Assembly: GCF_012113595.1 (NCBI RefSeq)
Contig: NZ_CP050831.1
Location: 1,364,001 to 1,428,000, forward strand
DNA length: 64,000 nt
Origin: Bacteroides faecium
GTDB taxonomy: Bacteria > Bacteroidota > Bacteroidia > Bacteroidales > Bacteroidaceae
Direction of reading: 5' to 3'
Shown: positions 27,655 through 36,995 of the stretch, one piece after another
Position numbering within the stretch: the stretch's first letter is position 1
Layout of the letters: each line of letters starts with the position of its first letter
Position numbers and translations under genes: made by a program
The notes under the pieces: model-generated
The model's input: the letters and a program-made list of their open reading frames with translations, nothing else
Database searches by the model: none
Told to the model about the DNA's origin: nothing

Positions 27655-28566
27655 TCATTCCTCTTTCCTGCTCCTGTAATTAGCCGGCGATGTCCCCAAA
27701 TGCATCTTTACGTATTTTCCGAAGAAGGACTGGTTGGGGAAATTGAATTCTTCCGCGATTTCCTTGATAGACTTGTCCGAGCGCTTCAGCCGGTATTTGA
27801 TGTGCTCTATGGTGACTTCATTAATCAAGTCCAGCGGGGTTCTGCCGCATGCTTGCTTGATGACTTTCGAAAAATGTTTCGGAGTATAACAGAGCTCGTC
27901 GGCAAAATAGCTCACGGAGCGGTGCATACCCTTGTCTTTCGATAGTAGTTCCATGAATTTCCGTAAGATATAATCCGCCTGCTTGATACTTTCTTTCGGC
28001 CGGTCTGCGCTGTCAGAACATTCGAGTTCCTTATGGAGTTGCCCCAGCATTTCGCAAAAGAGGGCGGAAAAGAGATATTGCATCACTTCCCTGTGGTAGT
28101 AATGAGGTTCATCGTTTATCTTGGCAACGATTAAGTCCCGGTAGAATCCGAAAACGGACTTGTCGTCACCGTCTCCTACGGTCTTCACCGGGTTGTTGTG
28201 GATATGGACGGCAGTATTCCACGTTTCCCTTTCCATTTTAATGATACGTTGCAGGAAACGGGTGGAGAATCCGGCAAGCCTTACCTTATATTTAGGACTC
28301 AGCATTGTATGGTTGATGATAGTATTGGGAAGTCCGAGCAGCAATTCACCTGCCTGCAACTGGTAAGTCCGGTAGTTGATGTCCAGTTGGATGCACCCCT
28401 CTATGCAGACGGCAATGAGAAAACATTCCAGCCTGATTGTCTCATTGCTATAAGGAATACCTTCCAGACTGTTGACTATCGCAAAGTCATCGTCTATATA
28501 ATCAAGGAGATGCTGGCTATCCTTAAAGTCTTTTATGTCCACCGTCTTAATGTTCTCTTTTTCCAT
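27655..28566 (-). CDS. AraC-family transcriptional regulator
   Basis: 303 aa from the ATG at 28566 (MEKENIKTVDI); the frame is open to an ATG at 28638, but the extra 24 residues are basic and low complexity. The N-terminal half looks like a small sensor domain (YRTYQLQAGELLLGLPNTI). The C-terminal half is the double helix-turn-helix: SVSYFADELCYTPKHFSKVIK and SIKEIAEEFNFPNQSFFGKY, ending in GTSPANYR. Such proteins are frequent next to Bacteroides efflux operons. It is transcribed away from the RND operon starting at 28791 and probably controls it (inference). Confidence 0.85.
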   Translation of the reverse strand: MEKENIKTVDIKDFKDSQHLLDYIDDDFAIVNSLEGIPYSNETIRLECFLIAVCIEGCIQLDINYRTYQLQAGELLLGLPNTIINHTMLSPKYKVRLAGFSTRFLQRIIKMERETWNTAVHIHNNPVKTVGDGDDKSVFGFYRDLIVAKINDEPHYYHREVMQYLFSALFCEMLGQLHKELECSDSADRPKESIKQADYILRKFMELLSKDKGMHRSVSYFADELCYTPKHFSKVIKQACGRTPLDLINEVTIEHIKYRLKRSDKSIKEIAEEFNFPNQSFFGKYVKMHLGTSPANYRSRKEE

Positions 28567-28749
28567 ATTCTTTTCTTTTTTTACTTTCTGCAAAGTTGGT
28601 GAATAAAGGGGAAAACGGAATGTCCCATTCTTCTTCATATTTGTTTGATATGTCGTTTATTGACAAATAGTTAGCAATAAAAAGCACAAACGGCGAAAAT
28701 TGAACATTTATAGAGGGAAATTGGTCACTATCGCCTTGTTCTTTTCTCC

Positions 28750-28757
28750 TACTTTTG
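28750..28757 (+). promoter_or_regulatory. -7 box of the RND efflux operon
   Basis: TACTTTTG matches TAnnTTTG and lies 33 bp before the ATG at 28791. A -33 element at normal spacing is not evident, which would fit a promoter that depends on an activator such as the divergent AraC protein. Confidence 0.5.
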
Positions 28758-28790
28758 TCCAGGTTTTAATAAAAGACAAAAAGAGTAAGT

Positions 28791-29897
28791 ATGATTACAG
28801 TAGACAAAAAATGGATACGGCTGATAGGGATTGTCGGTTGTACAGTGTGGTTGGCATCTTGCAAGCAGGCACCGGATGCAGGAGTGAAATCTTCTTCTTA
28901 TGCAGTGATTCAACTGAAGCCGGAAGATAAGGAATTTTCTTCTTCCTATTCGGCGAGCATACGCGGACGGCAGGATATTGACATTTATCCGCAGGTGTCG
29001 GGGACGATTGAGAAGCTCTGTGTGACCGAAGGACAGAAAGTACGCCGCGGACAGTTGCTCTTCGTCATCGACCAGGTGCCTTACAAGGCTGCACTCAAAA
29101 CCGCCACTGCCAATGTAGAAGCTGCACGCGCCGCACTGGGTACTGCCGAACTGACCTACAAGAGCAACAAGGAATTGTATGCGCAGAAAGTAGTTTCGGA
29201 ATTCAGCCTGAGGACAGCGGAGAATTCTTATCTCACCGCCAAAGCGCAACTCTCGCAGGCCGAAGCGCAGGAAATCAGCGCCCGCAACAACCTCTCCTAT
29301 ACCGAAGTGAAAAGTCCGAGTGACGGAGTGGTAGGTGCATTGCCCTATCGCGCAGGTGCGTTGGTCAGTGCCAATATGCCCTATCCGCTCACGACGGTCA
29401 GCGACAATTCGGATATGTATGTCTATTTCTCCATGACCGAGAACCAGTTGCTTGCCCTGACCCGCCAGTACGGTGATATGGACGAAGCGCTGAAGAACAT
29501 GCCGGAAGTGGAATTGCGCCTGAATGATAACTCTGTCTATGACAAGAAAGGCGTCATCGAATCCATAAGCGGCGTTATCGACCGTCAGACGGGCACTGTG
29601 GTGGCGCGCGTGGTGTTTCCCAACGAATCGAGGCTGCTACATAGCGGAGCGTCGGGCACGGTCGTAGTGCCGAATATCTATAAGGACTGTATTGCCGTTC
29701 CGCAGACAGCTACCGTGCGGATGCAGGACAAGACGATTGTATATAAGGTAGTGGACGGCAAGGCTGTCTCCACCCTGATAACCGTATCCGCAATCAATGA
29801 CGGACGCGAATACGTGGTGCTGGACGGGCTGAAAGCCGGTGATGAGATTGTGTCGGAAGGCGCCGGACTAGTGCGCGAGGGTACGCAGGTTAAATAA
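28791..29897 (+). CDS. RND efflux periplasmic adaptor (membrane fusion protein)
   Basis: 368 aa. The signal peptide ends in the lipobox VWLASC (Cys24), so it is a lipoprotein as in AcrA/MexA. Residues 50-100 form the lipoyl-like half (DIDIYPQVSGTIEKLCVTEG, VRRGQLLFVIDQVPY), followed by an alpha-helical hairpin rich in Ala/Gln/Glu (about 100-170), the second lipoyl half (SPSDGVVGALPYRAGALVS) and beta-barrel/membrane-proximal domains. It bridges the inner-membrane pump and the outer-membrane channel. The pump gene follows after 14 bp. Confidence 0.93.
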   Translation: MITVDKKWIRLIGIVGCTVWLASCKQAPDAGVKSSSYAVIQLKPEDKEFSSSYSASIRGRQDIDIYPQVSGTIEKLCVTEGQKVRRGQLLFVIDQVPYKAALKTATANVEAARAALGTAELTYKSNKELYAQKVVSEFSLRTAENSYLTAKAQLSQAEAQEISARNNLSYTEVKSPSDGVVGALPYRAGALVSANMPYPLTTVSDNSDMYVYFSMTENQLLALTRQYGDMDEALKNMPEVELRLNDNSVYDKKGVIESISGVIDRQTGTVVARVVFPNESRLLHSGASGTVVVPNIYKDCIAVPQTATVRMQDKTIVYKVVDGKAVSTLITVSAINDGREYVVLDGLKAGDEIVSEGAGLVREGTQVK

Positions 29898-29911
29898 GAA
29901 GGAGACTGATT

Positions 29912-32900
29912 ATGAAAGGAAATATATTTATTAAACGGCCGGTGATGGCTATCTCCATTTCCGTGCTGATTCTGGCGATAGGGCTTATTTCGCTCTTTAC
30001 ATTGCCGGTGGAGCAGTATCCCGACATTGCACCCCCGACGGTCTATGTGTCCGCCAGCTATACCGGTGCTGATGCCGAAGCGGTGATGAACAGTGTCATC
30101 ATGCCCCTTGAAGAGAGTATTAACGGTGTAGAAGACATGATGTATATCAGTTCAAGCGCTTCCAATGCAGGTCTGGCTATTATACAAGTTTACTTCAAAC
30201 AGGGTACAGACCCCGACATGGCGGCAGTCAACGTGCAGAACCGCGTGGCTAAGGCACAGGGATTGCTTCCCGCCGAAGTGACGAAAGTCGGTGTAAGCAC
30301 GATGAAGCGCCAGACCAGCTTCTTGCAGATTGGAGCCTTGGTATGCAACGACGGTCGCTACGACCAGACGTTCCTTGCCAATTATCTGGACATCAACGTC
30401 ATTCCCCAAATCAAACGTATCGAGGGAGTAGGAGACGTTATGGAACTGGGGGATACATACAGTATGCGTATCTGGCTGAAACCGGAACGGATGGCGCAAT
30501 ACGGGCTGGTTCCTTCGGACATCACTGCCATATTGGGTGAGCAGAACATCGAAGCTCCCACCGGTTCGCTGGGCGAAAGCTCGAATAACGTCTTCCAGTT
30601 TACGATGAAATATCGCGGGCGCTTGAAGAGTGTGGAAGAATTTCAGAACACCGTTGTCCGCTCGCGTGAGGACGGCTCCATACTCCGTCTGAAAGATGTG
30701 GCAGAAGTGGAACTGGGCACTATGACTTATAGCTTCCGCAGTGAAATGGACAGCAATCCTGCCGTTCTCTATATGATATTCCAGACGGCGGGCTCCAATG
30801 CTACGGCTGTAAATAAAGAGATTACCGCCCAAATGAAGCGAATGGAGAAGAACCTGCCGGAAGGAACGGAATTCGTCACGATGATGAGTTCGAACGACTT
30901 CCTTTTCGCTTCCATACATAATGTGGTAGAGACGCTGATTATCGCTATCATTCTGGTAATCCTCGTGGTATATTTCTTCTTGCAGGACTTGAAGAGTACG
31001 CTTATTCCGTCTATTTCCATCATCGTTTCGCTGGTGGGTACGTTTGCCTGCCTGGTGGCTGCGGGATTCAGTCTGAACATTCTGACGCTGTTCGCTTTGG
31101 TGCTCGCTATCGGTACGGTGGTGGACGACGCCATTGTGGTGGTGGAAGCGGTGCAGTCCAAGTTTGATGCCGGATACAAGTCCCCTTATCTTGCCACTAA
31201 AGATGCAATGGGTGACATGACAATGGCTATCATTTCCTGTACTTGCGTGTTCATGGCAGTATTTATTCCCGTGACATTCATGGGCGGTACTTCGGGCGTG
31301 TTCTATACACAGTTCGGTATCACTATGGCGACTGCCGTAGGTATCTCCATGATTTCGGCTCTGACGCTGTGTCCCGCCTTGTGCGCCATCATGATGCGTC
31401 CGTCGGACGGAACCAAGAGTGCCAAGAGTATTAACGGGCGGGTACGTGCTGCCTACAATGCTTCGTTCAATGCCGTATTGGGCAAGTATAAGAAAGGTGT
31501 GCTGTTCTTTATCCGCCACCGTTGGATGGTGTGGACTTCGCTGGCTGTTGCCGTTGCCTTGCTGGTGTATTTGATGAGCACTACCAAGACGGGACTTGTG
31601 CCGCAGGAAGACCAGGGTGTCATCATGGTGAATGTCAGCATTTCGCCGGGAAGCACGCTCGAAGAGACTACGAAAGTGATGGACAGGTTGGAAAATATCC
31701 TGAAAGATACGCCCGAAATAGAGCATTATGCCCGCGTGGCAGGATACGGGCTTATCTCCGGTCAGGGAACGTCTTACGGTACGATTATTATCCGCCTGAA
31801 AGACTGGAGTGAACGAAAAGGCAAGGAACATAGTTCGGATGCCGTATCTTCCCGGCTCAATGCGCAATTCCAGTCCATAAAAGAAGCGCAGGTATTCAGT
31901 TTCCAGCCCGCCATGATTCCGGGTTATGGTATGGGTAACTCCCTCGAACTGAACCTTCAGGATATGGCGGGTGGAGATTTGGCTACATTCTATGATGCTG
32001 CCATCCAATTTCTCGGTGCCTTGAACGAGCGTCCCGAAGTGGCTATGGCCTACACTTCTTATGCTATCAACTTCCCGCAAATATCAGTAGAGGTGGATGC
32101 GGCCAAATGTAAGCGTGCAGGCATTTCACCGAGTGCGGTGCTCGATGCGGTGGGCAGTTATTGCGGTGGCGCATATATTTCCAACTATAATCAGTACGGA
32201 AAAGTATATCGCGTGATGATGCAGGCATCGCCTGAATACCGTCTGGACGAGCAGGCATTGGATAATATGTTCGTGCGCAACGGTACGGAAATGGCTCCGG
32301 TGAGCCAGTTCGTGACACTGAAACAAGTGTTGGGCCCTGAGACGGCCAACCGTTTCAACCTGTACAGCACTATCACAGCCAATGTGAATCCGGCGGACGG
32401 TTATTCTTCCGGCGAAGTGCAGAAGGTGATTGAAGAAGTGGCAGCACAGTCCTTGCCGATGGGCTACGGATACGAATATGGCGGTATGGCACGCGAAGAA
32501 GCAAGTAGCGGCGGTGCGCAGACGGTTTTCATCTATGCCGTTTGTATCTTCCTTATCTATCTGATTTTGGCTTGTCTTTACGAGAGTTTCCTCATACCGT
32601 TTGCCGTTATCTTCTCCGTACCGTTCGGGCTGATGGGTTCGTTCCTTTTCGCCAAAATACTCGGATTGGAGAATAATATCTACTTGCAGACGGGTGTGAT
32701 TATGTTGATTGGCTTGCTGGCGAAGACGGCTATCTTGATTACGGAGTACGCCATAGAACGCCGCCGCAAAGGAATGGGTATCGTAGAATCCGCCTACTCT
32801 GCTGCACAAGTCCGCTTGCGTCCTATCCTGATGACGGTGCTGACGATGATTTTCGGTATGCTTCCGCTGATGTTCTCATCCGGTGCGGGAGCCAACGGTA

Positions 32901-33091
32901 ACAGTTCGCTGGGTACGGGCGTCGTGGGCGGTATGGCTGTCGGGACACTGGCATTGCTCTTCGTTGTTCCAGTCTTCTACATCATCTTTGAATTCTTGCA
33001 GGAGAAAATCCGCAAACCGATGGAAGAGGAAGCAGACGTGCAGGTGCTTTTAGAAAAAGAAAAGAGCGAAGTTGAACGCGAACGTAACTAA
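29912..33091 (+). CDS. RND multidrug efflux pump, HAE1 family (AcrB-like)
   Basis: 1059 aa, the normal length for AcrB-type pumps. The N terminus IFIKRPVMAISISVLIL forms TM1, and large periplasmic porter domains follow. TM4 contains GTVVDDAIVVVEAV with Asp405 and Asp406, the proton relay pair. The second half repeats the fold, including GLLAKTAILITEYA and a conserved GTLALLFVVPVFYIIFEF end. Substrates cannot be deduced; in Bacteroides such pumps export antibiotics, bile salts and fatty acids. The next gene starts directly at the stop codon. Confidence 0.95.
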   Translation: MKGNIFIKRPVMAISISVLILAIGLISLFTLPVEQYPDIAPPTVYVSASYTGADAEAVMNSVIMPLEESINGVEDMMYISSSASNAGLAIIQVYFKQGTDPDMAAVNVQNRVAKAQGLLPAEVTKVGVSTMKRQTSFLQIGALVCNDGRYDQTFLANYLDINVIPQIKRIEGVGDVMELGDTYSMRIWLKPERMAQYGLVPSDITAILGEQNIEAPTGSLGESSNNVFQFTMKYRGRLKSVEEFQNTVVRSREDGSILRLKDVAEVELGTMTYSFRSEMDSNPAVLYMIFQTAGSNATAVNKEITAQMKRMEKNLPEGTEFVTMMSSNDFLFASIHNVVETLIIAIILVILVVYFFLQDLKSTLIPSISIIVSLVGTFACLVAAGFSLNILTLFALVLAIGTVVDDAIVVVEAVQSKFDAGYKSPYLATKDAMGDMTMAIISCTCVFMAVFIPVTFMGGTSGVFYTQFGITMATAVGISMISALTLCPALCAIMMRPSDGTKSAKSINGRVRAAYNASFNAVLGKYKKGVLFFIRHRWMVWTSLAVAVALLVYLMSTTKTGLVPQEDQGVIMVNVSISPGSTLEETTKVMDRLENILKDTPEIEHYARVAGYGLISGQGTSYGTIIIRLKDWSERKGKEHSSDAVSSRLNAQFQSIKEAQVFSFQPAMIPGYGMGNSLELNLQDMAGGDLATFYDAAIQFLGALNERPEVAMAYTSYAINFPQISVEVDAAKCKRAGISPSAVLDAVGSYCGGAYISNYNQYGKVYRVMMQASPEYRLDEQALDNMFVRNGTEMAPVSQFVTLKQVLGPETANRFNLYSTITANVNPADGYSSGEVQKVIEEVAAQSLPMGYGYEYGGMAREEASSGGAQTVFIYAVCIFLIYLILACLYESFLIPFAVIFSVPFGLMGSFLFAKILGLENNIYLQTGVIMLIGLLAKTAILITEYAIERRRKGMGIVESAYSAAQVRLRPILMTVLTMIFGMLPLMFSSGAGANGNSSLGTGVVGGMAVGTLALLFVVPVFYIIFEFLQEKIRKPMEEEADVQVLLEKEKSEVERERN

Positions 33092-34468
33092 ATGAAAGGA
33101 AGAATGAAAAAGAATATTATCACATTAGTTGCCATTAGCCTGTCGTTGAGCGGCTGTGGTATCTATACCAAATACGAGCCCGCCACTGTTGTCCCCGAGG
33201 ACCTTTATGGCGGGGAAGTGGTGGCCGAAGACACTGCCGGTCTGGGCACTATGGACTGGCGCGAACTCTTCACCGATTCCTATCTGCAATCCCTCATCGA
33301 AGTGGGATTGCAGAACAATACCGACTACCAGTCTGCCCAGCTTCGCGTGGAAGAAGCCCAGGCAGCGCTGCTGTCTGCCAAACTAGCTTTCTTGCCTGCG
33401 TTCGCCCTTTCCCCACAGGGAATAGTGAGCAGCTTCGACACGCAAAAGGCCACGCAGACCTACTCATTGCCCGTTACTGCCAGTTGGGAACTGGACGTAT
33501 TCGGCCGTATGCGCAATGCCAAGAAACAGGCGAAAGCACTTTATGCGCAAAGTGAGGATTATCGTCAGGCTGTCCGTACGCAGTTGATAACGGGTATAGC
33601 CAATTCTTACTATACCCTGCTGATGCTGGACGAACAGCTCGATATCTCCCGTCAGACGGAGCAGGCATGGAAAGAAACCGTAGAGTCCACCCGTGCATTG
33701 ATGAATGCCGGACTGGCAAACGAGTCTGCTGTCTCGCAAATGGAAGCTGCCTGCTATCAGGTGCAAAGCTCTGTCCTCGATTTGCAGCAACAGATAAACC
33801 AGGTAGAGAACAGCCTCGCCTTGATGCTGGCGGAGACGCCCCGCAACTACGAGCGCGGCACGCTGTCAGGTCAGCAGTTCCCCACGGACTTCTCGATAGG
33901 GATTCCCGTACGGATGCTTTCCTGCCGTCCCGATGTCCGTTCGGCCGAACGGACGCTGGAAGCAGCATTCTACGGGACCAATGCGGCACGTTCGGCTTTC
34001 TACCCTTCCATTACTTTGAGTGGGAGTGCCGGATGGACGAACTCCGCCGGGGCGATGATACTCAATCCGGGCAAGTTCGTAGCCTCGGCAGTAGGTTCGC
34101 TGACACAACCCCTCTTTAACCGGGGACAGGTTGTTGCACAGTACCGTATAGCCCGTGCGCAGCAGGAAGAAGCTGCCCTCGGTTTTCAGCAGACGTTGCT
34201 CAATGCGGGCAGTGAGGTGAATGACGCTTTGACGGCTTATCAGACCAGTCAGGGAAAAAGCCTCTTGCTGGACAAGCAGATTACTTCTCTGCAAACAGCT
34301 CTGCGAAGTACTTCCCTGCTCATGGAGCATAGCAATACCACCTATCTGGAAGTGCTTACCGCCCGTCAGTCATTGCTAAGCGCACAACTGACGCAGACTG
34401 CCAATCATTTTACCGAAATACAAAGTATAATTAACCTATACCGTGCTTTAGGAGGAGGTCAGGAATAA
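33092..34468 (+). CDS. Outer-membrane efflux channel, TolC/OprM type
   Basis: 458 aa from 33092; the ATG at 33107 (MKKNIITLVAI) is the more likely start because a lipoprotein signal peptide begins there and ends in LSLSGC. The protein shows two similar halves with long amphipathic helices (YQSAQLRVEEAQAALLSAKLA; YRIARAQQEEAALGFQQTLL) and the outer-membrane efflux family pattern ASWELDVFGRMRN and RPDVRSAERTLEAA. It forms the exit duct of the tripartite pump. Third and last gene of the operon. I saw only a weak hairpin after it, not a convincing terminator. Confidence 0.93.
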   Translation: MKGRMKKNIITLVAISLSLSGCGIYTKYEPATVVPEDLYGGEVVAEDTAGLGTMDWRELFTDSYLQSLIEVGLQNNTDYQSAQLRVEEAQAALLSAKLAFLPAFALSPQGIVSSFDTQKATQTYSLPVTASWELDVFGRMRNAKKQAKALYAQSEDYRQAVRTQLITGIANSYYTLLMLDEQLDISRQTEQAWKETVESTRALMNAGLANESAVSQMEAACYQVQSSVLDLQQQINQVENSLALMLAETPRNYERGTLSGQQFPTDFSIGIPVRMLSCRPDVRSAERTLEAAFYGTNAARSAFYPSITLSGSAGWTNSAGAMILNPGKFVASAVGSLTQPLFNRGQVVAQYRIARAQQEEAALGFQQTLLNAGSEVNDALTAYQTSQGKSLLLDKQITSLQTALRSTSLLMEHSNTTYLEVLTARQSLLSAQLTQTANHFTEIQSIINLYRALGGGQE

Positions 34469-34612
34469 ACTGTATCATACTCTTTGTTTTTTAAAATTAT
34501 GATGAAAAGGGGCTGCCGCAGAAGTGATTCTTTGGCAGTTTCGCTTTGTATGGGGTGCTCCTTTCATTTTGACACCTTCTTGAACCCCTTAAAATATACT
34601 TGAATATTGAAA

Positions 34613-34660
34613 CAAATATAGCAAAAGTTCCAATTACGATTGAAACTTTTGCTATATTTG
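34613..34660 (+). promoter_or_regulatory. 17-bp inverted repeat spanning the promoter of the AAA_14 gene
   Basis: CAAATATAGCAAAAGTT at 34613-34629 is repeated exactly in inverted form at 34644-34660, separated by 14 bp. The right arm ends in TATATTTG (34653-34660), a perfect -7 box 26 bp before the ATG at 34686. The left arm carries the same box on the other strand. A dyad of this size over a promoter suggests an operator, or a symmetric divergent promoter. Confidence 0.65.
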
Positions 34661-34685
34661 TGCTTGGTTTAAAATATGATTGAAC

Positions 34686-35918
34686 ATGAAAAGCTATATT
34701 CCCCGTCCTTTATATACCAAGAGAATAGAACCTTTTATCAATAAAGAAGTGATAAAAGTGATAACCGGTCAACGTAGAACAGGCAAGAGCTATATTCTTT
34801 TGCAAATATCAGATATGATAAAAAAAGAGAGACCGGAAGCCAATATAATTTTCGTGGATAAAGAACAGCTCGCTTTTGTAGCTATTAAAAACTACATGGA
34901 TCTTTATCAATATGTATTGAAAATGACGGCAGGACACAGCTATAACTATCTCTTTGTAGATGAGATACAGGAGATAGAAGATTTCCAATTATGCTTGCGA
35001 AGTTTATTGAACGAAAACAAATGCGACATTTATTGTACGGGAAGCAATGCAAAGATGCTTTCCGGTGAACTTGCCACTCATCTGGCAGGAAGATATATAG
35101 AGTTTCCTGTTCATTCACTCAGTTATGAAGAGTTCCTGACATTCAATCGGCGGCAAGATTCTTCGGAAAGTTTGAGACTTTATCTCACCTTTGGGGGAAT
35201 GCCTTATATCCATAATTTGGCAATGGAAACCAATGTTATATTCGAGTACCTGAGAAATGTTTACTCTACTATCTTGTTGAAAGATGTGGTTGCGCGGGAA
35301 GCTATTCGGAATGTATCTTTTCTGGAGAATCTGGTAGCTTATCTGATAGACAATACCGGTTCTCTTTTTTCTGCCCAGAATATCAGCAAGTACTTGAAGT
35401 CACAACAGGTAAACATACCTACGCAAACCATCTTGAACTATCTGAGAGCATTGTGCAACAGCTTTTTTGTCTATAAAATACAGCGGGCGGAAACTCAAGG
35501 GATGAAAATTTTCGAGATTGGTGAAAAGTACTATTTTGAAGACTTGGGACTGCACAACGCCATACGCCATTTTGATTTCCGCAAAGACATCAATAAATTA
35601 ATGGAGAATGTTGTCTGTATTGATTTGCTAAGATTTGGTTATGAGGTATATGTCGGAAAGTACGGAAATAAAGAAATAGATTTCATTGCTTCCAAAAATG
35701 ATCATCGGATTTATATTCAAGTAACATATATGCTTTCTGACGATTCAACTATCCAGCGAGAATTCGGCAATCTGCTGGAAATTCCGGATAATTATCCTAA
35801 GTATGTAGTCACTATGGACGAAATGCAGAGTGGAGGTAATTATCAGGGAATCAAACAAATCTCACTGCGTGATTTCTTGCTGGCGGAAGACAAGGAAAAT
35901 ATAAGAAGGCCGCTGTGA
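34686..35918 (+). CDS. AAA_14 / DUF4143 ATPase
   Basis: 410 aa from ATG 34686. The AAA_14 domain carries Walker A ITGQRRTGKS (26-35) and Walker B NYLFVDEIQEIED (Asp92, Glu93), then CTGSNAKMLSGE (sensor 1 region) and the FPVHSLSYEEFL and GGMPYI blocks typical of the family. The C-terminal DUF4143 domain carries KYYFEDLGLHNAI and a restriction-enzyme-like core YGNKEIDFIASKND followed by IYIQVTY. The last segment usually reads ExK-like in nucleases; here Gln and Thr replace these residues, as in many members, so nuclease activity is doubtful. The biological role of the family is not established. It stands alone, with its own promoter dyad, upstream of a long repeat region. Confidence 0.85.
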   Translation: MKSYIPRPLYTKRIEPFINKEVIKVITGQRRTGKSYILLQISDMIKKERPEANIIFVDKEQLAFVAIKNYMDLYQYVLKMTAGHSYNYLFVDEIQEIEDFQLCLRSLLNENKCDIYCTGSNAKMLSGELATHLAGRYIEFPVHSLSYEEFLTFNRRQDSSESLRLYLTFGGMPYIHNLAMETNVIFEYLRNVYSTILLKDVVAREAIRNVSFLENLVAYLIDNTGSLFSAQNISKYLKSQQVNIPTQTILNYLRALCNSFFVYKIQRAETQGMKIFEIGEKYYFEDLGLHNAIRHFDFRKDINKLMENVVCIDLLRFGYEVYVGKYGNKEIDFIASKNDHRIYIQVTYMLSDDSTIQREFGNLLEIPDNYPKYVVTMDEMQSGGNYQGIKQISLRDFLLAEDKENIRRPL

Positions 35919-36136
35919 AATCATAAATACGCCGGATTATGGAATATGTATCATCAGGAAGAAAGTTGCTGCCATACGGCATGATGAAGAACGCTATTGG
36001 CACTACGCGACTATACAAGATTGTAGTAGTGTATAAAGGTATGGAAATGAGAGTTTGCGAGGAGGTGAACTCTTGAGATACAGCACTCGATAGCTGTTAA
36101 TTATCAGAGAAAGAAGTAGAGAGCCTATAAAGTAAT

Positions 36137-36160
36137 ATTCATTTCCGTGCGGAAATGAAT
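36137..36160. repeat. Short perfect palindrome
   Basis: ATTCATTTCCG and CGGAAATGAAT (11 bp each) face each other around a 2-nt centre. It lies outside the larger repeat element and could be a protein-binding dyad or a small hairpin. No T-run follows directly, so a terminator is unlikely. Confidence 0.6.
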
Positions 36161-36228
36161 GAAAATTTGTTTTCAATTACTGATTCGTATAAGTAGAACA
36201 TGAACTTTTGAACCATAAATTTCATCTG

Positions 36229-36708
36229 TTTCACCTTATCTCTGAAACATCGATGAATAAGGAGATAGCGGGTGAAAGCGTAGAAAAAATCAAGGTGAAA
36301 TCTCCCGTTATCGCTTTCACCTTTCAAATTATTTATACCGATTGCTGAACATATAGAGCCACCGTACTGAATATATAGATTCAATGCGGTGAGTATATAG
36401 ATACAATGCGTTGAATATATAGATCTACCAACTCAAGTGTTAATAGATGAAAGTCAAGGTATTAACACCTGACATCCTGACTATTAACACCTGATGGATT
36501 ATCTGTTAATACCTGACAGTGGATTTGCTATAAGCATATTTTCATTAGCTATAATGATATCCGGATTAGCTATAATGATACTGGTTTAAGCTCAAGGGAT
36601 ATTTTGAAAAGACAAGGTGAAACCGATAATGTTCTGTTTTTCCAGAATTAGCCACTCGCTTTCACCCGCTATCTCCTTATTTATCGGCATTTCGACAATC
36701 AGGTGAAA
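36229..36708. repeat. Composite non-coding element A: hairpin, three four-unit arrays, hairpin
   Basis: Left hairpin: TTTCACC 36229-36235 pairs with GGTGAAA 36271-36277 (35-nt loop). Then come four TGAATATATAGAT-like units at 36346, 36368, 36390 and 36412; four TTAAYACCTGA-like units at 36439, 36461, 36483 and 36505; and four GCTATAATGATA-like units at 36527, 36548, 36569 and 36590. Periods are 22, 22 and 21 bp. Right hairpin: TTTCACC 36660-36666 with GGTGAAA 36702-36708 (35-nt loop). The hairpins are inverted copies: 36250-36280 against 36657-36687 has 29 of 31 matches. Confidence 0.85.
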
Positions 36709-36995
36709 CCGATGAACAGCAATGATCTTATAGTGGAATTTATGATACTTTATTGATTAAGAAAGAGGTAAGTTACGCAGTACTCCGCTATCGAATGATT
36801 CAGAATTGCGCAGTTTAGCTCATATCCGTATAGAAATAAACAAAACTATATGTGGATGAACTTGTTCAAACCAGTACTGAAGTAAGCAGAGCCATGTACT
36901 TGACTTGTTCAAGTCTCTTACATCATTTCATTGTATGTAGTACTTGTTCCGGTTAAGTCTACTACTAAATAATAAAAGTAAAAACCGCCTTCAGC

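Noticed and set aside
30152..32080. 642-codon open frame on the minus strand inside the RND pump gene
   Set aside because: It is antisense to a clear AcrB-like gene, His/Arg-rich without motifs, and typical of a shadow frame in GC-richer coding sequence.
34500..34560. Terminator after the RND operon
   Set aside because: Only a weak stem (CTGCC...GGCAG with internal mismatches) and no clean T-run, so not listed.
34686..35918. AAA_14/DUF4143 protein as a proven defence gene
   Set aside because: The family is common in Bacteroides with no settled function, no partner gene is present, and the nuclease-like residues are not intact.
36346..36610. Arrays considered as CRISPR or a degenerate CRISPR array
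   Set aside because: Units are contiguous, 21-22 bp long, with no unique spacers of 30 bp or more, and no cas gene is in the window.
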